Below the pieces are notes generated by a model. That model was not told the DNA's origin. It worked only from the letters and a program-made list of their open reading frames with translations, and did no database searches. Positions 1 to 5,512 of a stretch of DNA of 5,512 nt are shown piece after piece. Position numbers and translations under genes: made by a program. The stretch's first letter is position 1. Every line of letters begins with the position of its first letter. Origin of the DNA: an uncultured Porphyromonadaceae bacterium (lineage in GTDB: Bacteria; Bacteroidota; Bacteroidia; Bacteroidales; Muribaculaceae); NCBI GenBank assembly GCA_938027385.1, contig CALJBF010000312.1, positions 1 to 5,512 on the forward strand, read 5' to 3'.

Positions 1-843
1 ATGTCAACTCCTACATTTGACCAACTCCTCGAAGCAGGCTGCCATTTCGGCCACCTCAAACGCAAATGGAATCCTGCAATGGCTCCGTACATCTTCATGG
101 AGCGCAACGGTATCCACATCCTTGATCTCTACAAGACAGCTGCTAAGGTCGAAGAGGCCGCAGCCGCTCTCAAACAGATAGCTAAATCGGGCAAGAAAGT
201 TCTCTTTGTTGCCACTAAAAAACAGGCCAAACAAGTTACCGCCGACAAGGCAAAGGCAATCGGCATGCCCTACGTGATCGAGCGCTGGCCCGGCGGTATG
301 CTCACCAACTTCCCCACAATCCGCAAGGCCGTCAAGAAAATGGCTGCCATCGACAAGATGACGACCGACGGTACTTTCGACAACCTCTCGAAACGCGAGA
401 AACTCCAGATCAACCGCCAGCGTGCCAAGCTCGAGAAGACTCTCGGCTCTATCGCCGACCTGAACCGTCTCCCCTCGGCTCTCTTCGTGGTTGACGTGCT
501 CAAGGAGCGCATCGCCGTTGCAGAGGCCAACCGCCTGGGTATCCCCGTGTTCGCCATGGTCGACACCAACTCTGACCCCACGAACATCGACTTCGTGATC
601 CCCAGCAACGACGACGCATCGAAATCTATCGAGCTTATCCTCGACACCGTATGCTCGGCAATGGCCGAGGGTCTTGAGGAGCGCAAGGTAGAGAAGGCTG
701 ACTCGCAGGCTGCCGCCGAGGAGGGTGCTCCCCGTCGCGAGCGTCGCCGCGCAGTACGCCGCAACGATGCCGAGACTGAGGCTCCCGTAGCCGAGGCTCC
801 CGCCGCCGAGACTGCAGAACCCGCCGCCGAGGCTGCCGAATAA
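1..843 (+). CDS. rpsB: 30S ribosomal protein S2
   Basis: This gene encodes S2, a late-assembling protein of the 30S ribosomal subunit that binds 16S rRNA at the head-body junction and helps hold S1-type proteins. The 280-residue product shows the family motifs in order: LLEAGCHFGH at 9-18, W23-N-P, RWPGGMLTNF at 95-104, DTNSDP at 188-193 and IPSNDDASKSI at 200-210. The ATG at position 1 is the expected start, because MSTPTFDQLLEAGCHFGH aligns with the start of Bacteroides S2 as I recall it. Its ribosome-binding region lies outside the window. Residues from about 228 form a low-complexity tail: a basic patch (RRERRRAVRR, 245-254) followed by an Ala/Glu/Pro-rich acidic end. The core is strongly conserved, so identity is not in doubt. 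It is followed after 100 bp by tsf on the same strand, the common bacterial pairing; in Bacteroidetes rplM and rpsI usually lie just upstream. Confidence 0.98.
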   Translation: MSTPTFDQLLEAGCHFGHLKRKWNPAMAPYIFMERNGIHILDLYKTAAKVEEAAAALKQIAKSGKKVLFVATKKQAKQVTADKAKAIGMPYVIERWPGGMLTNFPTIRKAVKKMAAIDKMTTDGTFDNLSKREKLQINRQRAKLEKTLGSIADLNRLPSALFVVDVLKERIAVAEANRLGIPVFAMVDTNSDPTNIDFVIPSNDDASKSIELILDTVCSAMAEGLEERKVEKADSQAAAEEGAPRRERRRAVRRNDAETEAPVAEAPAAETAEPAAEAAE

Positions 844-856
844 ATTCCGGCACAGT

Positions 857-892
857 GGGATTGCCTGCCGCCCTGTGGCGACGGGCAACCCC
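857..892 (+). other. Strong hairpin in the rpsB-tsf spacer
   Basis: Thirteen bases after the rpsB stop, a 16-nt left arm (857-872) pairs with a right arm (877-892) across a CTGT loop. Fourteen of 16 positions pair, one of them as G-U, with two A/C mismatches. No T-tract follows (the next bases are TCATGATT), so it is not a classical intrinsic terminator. It could act as a partial attenuator, an RNA-processing or 3'-stability element that sets the S2 to EF-Ts ratio, or a structure that limits read-through translation. The pairing is seen directly; the role is inferred. Confidence 0.6.
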
Positions 893-929
893 TCATGATT
901 TAATCCCCCCTAATCACAAACACTACTAA

Positions 930-943
930 ATCTATATATAGAT
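930..943. repeat. 14-bp AT-rich palindrome abutting the tsf start codon
   Basis: ATCTATATATAGAT is a perfect inverted repeat that ends on the base before the tsf ATG at 944. It occupies the position where a ribosome-binding site would sit, and there is no Shine-Dalgarno sequence. A/T-rich, weakly structured leaders are normal in Bacteroidetes, so it may simply be the unstructured initiation region. As RNA it could self-pair only weakly. Confidence 0.55.
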
Positions 944-1936
944 ATGGCAGTAACAATGGCAGAAATCACCAAACTGCGCCACCTCACACAGGCCGGTCTG
1001 CTGGACTGCAAAAAAGCTCTTGCCGAGACTGACGGCGACATCGAGGCCGCTGTCGAGATCCTCCGCAAAAAAGGTCAGGCTGTAGCCGCCAAACGCGAAG
1101 ACCGCGTTGCCGCCGAAGGCTGTGTGCTCTCTAAGAGCGTAGGCAACTTCGCCGCTGTGGTATCGCTGCAGTGCGAGACCGACTTCGTGGCAAAGAACGA
1201 AGGTTTCGTGGCTCTGGCTAACGAGATTCTCAATGCCGCTGTTGACGCTCGTTGCAAGACTCTCGACGAACTCAAGGCTCTCGAACTCAACGGCCGCACA
1301 ATCGCCGAGCTCGTTACCGAGGAAACCGGCAAAACCGGCGAGAAGACCGAAATCGGTGCTTACGAGGTAGTAGAGGCCCCCACAACCGCCTCTTACAACC
1401 ACTTCAACAACAAACTCGCCGCCATCGTAGGTTTCAACCTCGAAGGTGTTGACCCCGCCGTGGGCCGCGAGATCTGCATGCAGATCGCTTCTATGAACCC
1501 GGTTGCCGTTAACCGCGACGAGGTTCCCCAGGCCACCATCGACGCCGAGAAGGCCGTGGCCGTAGAGAAGACCAAGCAGGAGCAGGTACAGAAAGCTGTT
1601 GAGGCCGCTCTGCGCAAGGCCGGTCTGAACCCCAACCACTTCGACTCTGACGACCACATCGAGTCGAACATGGCCAAGGGCTGGATCACCGCCGAAGAGG
1701 CTGAGAAGGGCCGCGCCATCATCAAGGAGACCGCCGAGGCCAAGGCTGCAAACCTTCCTCAGGCTATGATCGACAACATCTGCAAGGGCCGCATCAACAA
1801 GTTCTTCAAAGAGAACTGCCTGATGGAGCAGGAGTTCGTTCAGGACAGCAAGATCACTGTCGGCGAATACCTCGAGAAGACCCAGAAGGGTCTGGTTGCC
1901 GTTGCATTCAAGCGCGTAAACCTCAACGAGGACTAA
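944..1936 (+). CDS. tsf: Translation elongation factor Ts
   Basis: EF-Ts is the cytoplasmic nucleotide-exchange factor that releases GDP from EF-Tu so that it can be recharged with GTP. The 330-residue protein has the N-terminal UBA-like helical domain (about 6-45, with LTQAGLLDCKKAL at 14-26). It has the diagnostic TDFVAKN motif at 79-85, where D80 and F81 are the residues that intrude into the EF-Tu nucleotide site. It also has MQIASMNP at 179-186 in the core and a C-terminal KGRINKFFKEN segment from 281. It is longer than the E. coli protein (283 aa); a segment around 226-262 (including NMAKGWITAEE) appears to be the extra part shared with Bacteroides. I kept the ATG at 944, giving MAVTMAEIT, as in Bacteroides; the in-frame ATG at 956 (MAEIT, as in E. 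coli) is the only serious alternative. It is the last gene of the ribosomal unit and is followed at once by a terminator. Confidence 0.98.
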   Translation: MAVTMAEITKLRHLTQAGLLDCKKALAETDGDIEAAVEILRKKGQAVAAKREDRVAAEGCVLSKSVGNFAAVVSLQCETDFVAKNEGFVALANEILNAAVDARCKTLDELKALELNGRTIAELVTEETGKTGEKTEIGAYEVVEAPTTASYNHFNNKLAAIVGFNLEGVDPAVGREICMQIASMNPVAVNRDEVPQATIDAEKAVAVEKTKQEQVQKAVEAALRKAGLNPNHFDSDDHIESNMAKGWITAEEAEKGRAIIKETAEAKAANLPQAMIDNICKGRINKFFKENCLMEQEFVQDSKITVGEYLEKTQKGLVAVAFKRVNLNED

Positions 1937-1972
1937 TCACCCAAGCTTAGTCATAACAACCATCCATAACTC

Positions 1973-2010
1973 ACCGGGGCGCGGCCACAAGCCGCGCCCC
2001 GGTTATTTTT
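1973..2010 (+). terminator. Intrinsic terminator of the rpsB-tsf unit
   Basis: A perfect 13-bp GC-rich stem (ACCGGGGCGCGGC at 1973-1985 with its complement at 1991-2003) encloses a CACAA loop. It is followed by TATTTTT at 2004-2010. It begins 36 bases after the tsf stop codon. The stem plus T-run is a textbook Rho-independent terminator for + strand transcripts. On the opposite strand the flank is only mildly T-rich, so any stop for transcripts coming from hom would be weaker. Confidence 0.94.
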
Positions 2011-2071
2011 GGCCCCCGCCGGGGGGGACCCGGTTGCTGCCTTTGGTTTCGGTTTCTTCTTCTTCAGCGCA

Positions 2072-2085
2072 TGCTTTCTGTTTCA
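2072..2085. repeat. 14-bp direct repeat, copy 1
   Basis: TGCTTTCTGTTTCA occurs here and again at 2091-2104, an exact 14-bp match with a 19-bp period. It lies in a pyrimidine-rich part of the convergent spacer, just after a short TTC x4 run (2054-2065). No function is recognised. Confidence 0.8.
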
Positions 2086-2090
2086 TGGGC

Positions 2091-2104
2091 TGCTTTCTGT
2101 TTCA
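2091..2104. repeat. 14-bp direct repeat, copy 2
   Basis: This is the second exact copy of TGCTTTCTGTTTCA, separated from the first by TGGGC. Its last base touches the first base of the 26-bp palindrome at 2105, so the repeats and palindrome form one compact block. Confidence 0.8.
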
Positions 2105-2130
2105 GTTATCGGCCAAGCTTGGCCGATAAC
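2105..2130. repeat. Perfect 26-bp palindrome in the convergent spacer
   Basis: GTTATCGGCCA is followed by AGCT and then TGGCCGATAAC, so the whole 26 bp equals its own reverse complement. As RNA it would form an 11-bp stem with an AGCU tetraloop on either strand. It lies between the terminated tsf unit and the end of hom, 84 bp past the hom stop in the direction of hom transcription. Neither flank carries a T-run. It is the best candidate for a 3' end or stability structure on the hom transcript, which otherwise shows no terminator. A protein-binding site or a mobile-element remnant is also possible. The symmetry is certain; the role is inferred. Confidence 0.75.
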
Positions 2131-2214
2131 CAGACAGGCATTGTGCAGCGGGCCGGCTGGCGGTGATAAGGGTGGGCGTTGCAGGGGGCCACGGGGTGCG
2201 GTTTCGGGCACGGC

Positions 2215-3429
2215 TCAGTCGTCGCGGTCAGCGAAGAAGAGCGGTATGTTGGCCAGGAAGATGTCAGGGGCGTCAAGTACCGGACGGCAGGCGATGAGGT
2301 CGCCGAGCTTTATGTCGCCGATCACATAGTTGCTTGTTTCCGAGGTATATTGCTCATGGATCTTCGTGAAGGGGAGCAGCTCGGGCACCGGCGATGTGGA
2401 ATAGCGCACATAAACTCTTAGTGTGACGTCGGTGGTGTAGGCCGGGGTGGGGGAGTAGGCCATCTTCTTGTACTCGTAACGGTAGTCGTGACGGCGCGCC
2501 ATGACGTCGCTGAGTATGGATGATGCCGTGGGTAACCCTCCGGCACCTTTGCCGAACATGAACTGACGGTCATAGCACTCGCCGCGTATCACCACACCAT
2601 TGTACTCGTTGTCTACGCTATATATATATTTTGACCGAGCCACGAACTCGGGCATCACGAACATGGTGAAACTTTCGGGGCTCACCTTCACTACCTGCGC
2701 CACAAGCTTGATTTTCACGCGTTTCTCGCGGGCGTAGCGTATGTCACTTTCGTGAATGGTGGATATGCCGTAGGTGAAGATCTTTTCGGGGGGCACGTAC
2801 ACGCCGAGGGCATGCACGGTGATGATTATCAGCTTGAAAAGCGAGTCGAACCCGTCGATGTCAAACGACGGGTCACTCTCGGCGAACCCGAGGCGGCGCG
2901 CGGTGTCGAGCGCCGAGGCGTATGACTCGTCATGGTCGAACACGCGCGAGAGTATATAGTTGGTGGAACCGTTGAGGATTCCCTTCACCTCAAGCAGCAA
3001 GTCGTTGTCATAATACTCCTCAAGGTTGCGGATCACCGGAATCGAGCCGCACGACGAGGCGTCGTACAGCAGTGCCGTGTCGTGGCGCCTCTGCAGCTCG
3101 ATAAGCTCGGGCAGGTGACGGGCAATCATGGCTTTCGATCCGGAAACCACCGGTATCCCTTTGCGCAGGGCGCGGGTGACGATGTCGTATGACGCCGCCG
3201 GGTTGTCGACGACCTCTACTATGAGGTCTATCTCGGGGTCGTCGAGTATGTCTTCGGCGCACTCGGTCAACATGCCCGGCGGGGTGGCCACGGGCCGTGG
3301 CTTGGATGCGTCGCGCACGCAGATGCGTTTCACGGCGGCATGCGCGTTCGTGGCGTGTGATATTACCTGATAGACCCCCTGGCCGACTGTGCCGAACCCG
3401 AAGAGTCCTATGTTGAGTGTCTTGTTCAT
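2215..3429 (-). CDS. hom: Homoserine dehydrogenase (methionine-operon type)
   Basis: Hom catalyses the NAD(P)H-dependent reduction of L-aspartate 4-semialdehyde to L-homoserine in the cytoplasm, the branch step toward methionine and threonine. The 404-residue protein has an N-terminal Rossmann fold with GFGTVG at 11-16 and VRDASKPR at 38-45. The substrate/catalytic domain carries GILNGSTNYIL (150-160), GFAESDP (181-187) and DGFDSLFK (192-199). E184, D195 and K199 match the spacing of yeast E208, D219 and K223. KGAGGLPTASSILSD (294-308) is the conserved glycine-rich cofactor segment. Some motifs are divergent: SGSK at 96-99 replaces the usual TANK, and CGSIP replaces GGGIP. The last 95 residues are at most a short, degenerate ACT-like region, so feedback control is uncertain. 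No aspartokinase domain is fused to it. The ATG overlaps the metX stop by one base (TGATG), implying coupled translation as the last gene of the operon. Confidence 0.95.
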   Translation of the reverse strand: MNKTLNIGLFGFGTVGQGVYQVISHATNAHAAVKRICVRDASKPRPVATPPGMLTECAEDILDDPEIDLIVEVVDNPAASYDIVTRALRKGIPVVSGSKAMIARHLPELIELQRRHDTALLYDASSCGSIPVIRNLEEYYDNDLLLEVKGILNGSTNYILSRVFDHDESYASALDTARRLGFAESDPSFDIDGFDSLFKLIIITVHALGVYVPPEKIFTYGISTIHESDIRYAREKRVKIKLVAQVVKVSPESFTMFVMPEFVARSKYIYSVDNEYNGVVIRGECYDRQFMFGKGAGGLPTASSILSDVMARRHDYRYEYKKMAYSPTPAYTTDVTLRVYVRYSTSPVPELLPFTKIHEQYTSETSNYVIGDIKLGDLIACRPVLDAPDIFLANIPLFFADRDD

Positions 3430-4445
3430 CAGCTGTTTATGAATGGTGTCAGCACGCGGTTCAGCTGGTCATGTTCGACAAGGAAACCGTCGTGCCCGAA
3501 AGGTGAGTCTATCTGGGCGTATCGTGCGCCGGGGATGCGTGCCGCCAGTGACCGCATGTCGCCGGGCGGGAAGACGATGTCGGTTGAGATGCCCACTACT
3601 ATCGTGTCGGCCTTTATCGAGGCGAGTGCGGCGTCGGTGCCACCTCGGTCGCGGCCTATGTCGTGTGTATCGAACGAGTCGAGAATCGACATATATGAAT
3701 AAACATTGTAGCGGCGGCAAAGTTTCTCGCCCTGGTAGCGCTGATACGAGCATGCGCGGTGCGCGCAGTGTGGCGTGGTCATGGGCGTGTCGGCCTGGGT
3801 GGCGTTGTAGCCCCCTGCTCCGCGGTAGGTGAGCAGACCGATGGCACGGGCCGCGGCCATACCGGCCATGCCGGCGTCGGGGCGCGGTTCGCCGAAAGTG
3901 GCGTCGGCGCGGATTGCCATACGCTGGCTTTCGTTGATTGCTATGGTCCAGGGGCTTGCCACGGCGTCGGTGGCGATGAGGATGAGTTTGTCGAACCTGT
4001 CAGGTTCGGCGGCAATCCATTCCAGGGCCTGGAAACCGCCGACCGAACTACCCACCAAGGCGTGGATGCGCCCTATGCCGAGATGCCGCGCAAGCAGCCG
4101 GTGTGCCCGGGCCATGTCGCGCATGCTCACCGGGGGAAAATCGGCGTAATAGGGCTGGCCGGTGGCGGGATCGGCCGAGAGCGGCCCGGTGGTGCCGTAA
4201 TGCGAGCCTAAGATGTTGGCGCACACCACGAACCATTTCGCGGGGTCAAGGAAACGGCCGCTCTCAACCGTGTGCGGCCACCAATCGGCCACATCGCTGT
4301 TTGCCGTGAGGGCGTGGCACACCCACACCACGTTCGAACCGTCGGGCGCGGGGGTGCCGTAGGTATGGTAGGCGATGGTGAGAGCGTCGAGACGCCTGCC
4401 TGATTCGAGGGTGAAACCATCAGGGTGGTGATAGTACCTGGTCAT
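3429..4445 (-). CDS. metX: Homoserine O-acetyltransferase (alpha/beta hydrolase fold)
   Basis: MetX transfers an acyl group, most likely acetyl from acetyl-CoA, to the hydroxyl of L-homoserine, activating it for sulfur incorporation. The 338-residue protein shows the family signature: CHALTANSDVADWW at 43-56, NILGSHYGTTGP at 77-88 and the nucleophile elbow VGSSVGGFQALEW at 131-143, with S134 as the predicted catalytic serine. SYQRYQGEKL lies at 233-242. The triad is completed by D289 in STDIVFPP and H318 in FGHDGFL. The elbow reads GSSVGG instead of the more usual GGSMGG or GGSLGG, a mild variant that keeps G-x-S-x-G. The start codon overlaps the metY stop (ATGA, 4445-4442), which fixes the start. 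The sequence alone does not settle acetyl versus succinyl donor. Acetyl is favoured by the adjacent O-acetylhomoserine sulfhydrylase, but MetX-family enzymes are known to differ in donor. Confidence 0.94.
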   Translation of the reverse strand: MTRYYHHPDGFTLESGRRLDALTIAYHTYGTPAPDGSNVVWVCHALTANSDVADWWPHTVESGRFLDPAKWFVVCANILGSHYGTTGPLSADPATGQPYYADFPPVSMRDMARAHRLLARHLGIGRIHALVGSSVGGFQALEWIAAEPDRFDKLILIATDAVASPWTIAINESQRMAIRADATFGEPRPDAGMAGMAAARAIGLLTYRGAGGYNATQADTPMTTPHCAHRACSYQRYQGEKLCRRYNVYSYMSILDSFDTHDIGRDRGGTDAALASIKADTIVVGISTDIVFPPGDMRSLAARIPGARYAQIDSPFGHDGFLVEHDQLNRVLTPFINS

Positions 4446-5512
4446 TGGTCAGAGGGGGTGTGTTCGGTGTCGCATACGCCGGCCTTGGCGAATGCCTGTT
4501 CAAAATCGGCTATGATGTCTTCTACATCCTCCAGTCCGAGCGAGATGCGCAGCAGGGTGGGGGTGACGCCCGCTTTCTCAAGGTCGGCGGCGCTGAGCTG
4601 TTTGTGGGTTGTGGATGCCGGGTGGGTCACCACGGTTATCGAGTCGCCGATCATGGTCATGTGCGCGGCCAGTTCAAGGGCCTCGACAAACCGTGCTGTG
4701 GTGTCGACGTCACCTTTCAGCTCTACGTTCAGCACGCCCGAGGCGCCGAAACGGAAATATCGGGCGGCGTTGGCGTGCGAGGGGTGGTCATTGAACCCCA
4801 CGTAGCTCACATTCTTCACGGCAGGGCTTTCACGCAGGTATTCGGCGAGGCGCCGGGTGGCCTCAACTTGATGGCGTACCCTGAGCGACAGGGTCTCGAT
4901 TCCCAACAGCATCAGATAACTGTCGAACGGCGAGGGGCAGGTGCCGAGGTCGCGCTGGCCGTCGACACGGCATTTTGCTATGAACGCCGCCGGGCCGAAT
5001 GCCTCGCGCAGATTCAAACCGTGATACCCCTCAGAGGGGCCGTCGATCAGCGGGAACTTGCCGCATGACCAGTCGAAACTCCCTTTGTCGACGATTATGC
5101 CCCCCATGGCGGTGCCGTGACCGTTTATCCATTTGGTGGCCGAGTCGACCACGATGTCGGCACCCCAGTCGAACGGGTTGCAGAGGTAGCCTCCGGCGCC
5201 GAAGGTGTTGTCGACCACGAACGGCACCTGTGCCTTGCGGGCCACGGCGGCTATCCCCTCCAGGTCGGGCACGGCGCATGTGGGGTTGCCCATGCTTTCG
5301 GCGAAGATGACGCGGGTGTTGCCGTCGACGAGGGCGCCCATAGCCTCGGGCGTGGCCTCTGCTGCTATGCGCACTTCGATGCCCAGGCGCCTGAGCGTGT
5401 GGCGGAACTGGTTGTAGGTGCCTCCGTAGAGGAACGGCGAGGCGACGATGTTCTGCCCCTGCGAGGCCAGCGAGGTGAACGTGACAAGCAGGCCGGCCAT
5501 GCCCGACGAGAC
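4442..5512 (-). CDS. metY: O-acetylhomoserine sulfhydrylase, 5'-truncated by the window edge
   Basis: This PLP-dependent enzyme of the Cys/Met-metabolism family replaces the acetyl group of O-acetyl-L-homoserine with sulfide, giving homocysteine directly without cystathionine. The reading frame stays open to the window edge: VSSG precedes the methionine codon at 5500-5498, and VSSGMAG matches the internal SSGMAA-type motif of the family. That methionine is therefore internal. About 356 residues are present; the family is usually near 425-430, so roughly 70 N-terminal residues are missing. Visible motifs are SPFLYGGTYNQF, VVDNTFGAGG (its Asp, codon 5212-5210, contacts the PLP ring nitrogen) and DSATKWINGHGTAMGG. 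The Lys of DSATK (codon 5134-5132) forms the PLP Schiff base. The C-terminal substrate-binding part includes THPASTTHKQL and LLRISLGLED. Cystathionine gamma-synthase or a lyase is less likely given the long NPFDWGADIVVDSATK form. It is the most upstream gene of the visible operon. Confidence 0.94.
   Translation of the reverse strand, partial: VSSGMAGLLVTFTSLASQGQNIVASPFLYGGTYNQFRHTLRRLGIEVRIAAEATPEAMGALVDGNTRVIFAESMGNPTCAVPDLEGIAAVARKAQVPFVVDNTFGAGGYLCNPFDWGADIVVDSATKWINGHGTAMGGIIVDKGSFDWSCGKFPLIDGPSEGYHGLNLREAFGPAAFIAKCRVDGQRDLGTCPSPFDSYLMLLGIETLSLRVRHQVEATRRLAEYLRESPAVKNVSYVGFNDHPSHANAARYFRFGASGVLNVELKGDVDTTARFVEALELAAHMTMIGDSITVVTHPASTTHKQLSAADLEKAGVTPTLLRISLGLEDVEDIIADFEQAFAKAGVCDTEHTPSDQ

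Noticed and set aside
12..19. TACATTTG, an exact match to the Bacteroidetes -7 promoter pattern TAnnTTTG
   Set aside because: It lies within codons 4-7 of rpsB, a gene normally transcribed from upstream. The matching -33 element would fall outside the window, and a single 8-base pattern is too weak alone.
4..888. Long open frame antisense to rpsB (about 294 codons)
   Set aside because: It mirrors a conserved ribosomal gene almost end to end. The openness follows from the GC-rich codon choice of rpsB, and the product shows no recognisable domain.
932..1657. Open frame antisense to tsf (about 241 codons)
   Set aside because: It lies opposite the EF-Ts coding sequence, with no start context or recognisable protein family; it is a shadow of tsf codon bias.
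2013..2025. Short C5/G5 inverted repeat just after the tsf terminator
   Set aside because: A five-base homopolymer stem in GC-rich DNA with no T-run beyond it on either strand; not distinguishable from base composition.
2009..2329. Plus-strand open frame from the convergent spacer into the 3' end of hom
   Set aside because: It needs a non-ATG start directly after the terminator T-run, has a low-complexity Phe/Gly-rich start, and half of it is antisense to the clearly real hom gene.
2618..2640. TA-rich run resembling the tsf leader palindrome
   Set aside because: It lies in hom and encodes the SKYIYS part of the protein on the minus strand; Lys/Tyr/Ile codons explain it.
5498..5500. ATG as the start of metY
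   Set aside because: The frame continues upstream as VSSG to the window edge, and SSGMA is an internal conserved motif of this enzyme family, so the real start lies outside.

Overview
The window looks like ordinary chromosomal sequence from a GC-rich member of the Bacteroidales. The ribosomal protein S2 and EF-Ts sequences closely resemble Bacteroides-type proteins as I remember them, including the MAVTMA start of EF-Ts. The starts show no clear Shine-Dalgarno sequence, which is usual for this group. The high GC, C/G-ending codons and Ala/Glu-rich S2 tail would fit Muribaculaceae or a relative, but that family-level placement is inference.

Layout: positions 1-1936 on the + strand hold the end of a ribosomal operon. 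It contains rpsB (S2, complete) and tsf (EF-Ts, complete), separated by a 100-bp spacer with a strong hairpin. A textbook intrinsic terminator (1973-2010) closes this unit. Positions 2011-2214 are a convergent spacer with no supported gene. It carries a perfect 26-bp palindrome directly next to a pair of 14-bp direct repeats. Positions 2215-5512 on the - strand hold three tightly overlapping genes, transcribed in the order metY (5' end cut by the window edge), metX, hom.

The minus-strand genes form a compact methionine-precursor module. Hom reduces aspartate semialdehyde to homoserine, MetX acylates homoserine (probably with acetyl-CoA), and MetY replaces the acyl group with sulfide to give homocysteine, the direct-sulfhydrylation route. 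Gene order is the reverse of reaction order. The start and stop codons overlap at both junctions, so translational coupling is likely. The operon promoter and any SAM- or methionine-responsive leader would lie beyond position 5512 and cannot be seen.

I found no mobile element, CRISPR array, RNA gene or evidence of a new biological system. The least explained sequence is the palindrome plus direct repeats in the convergent spacer, followed by the hairpin between rpsB and tsf.
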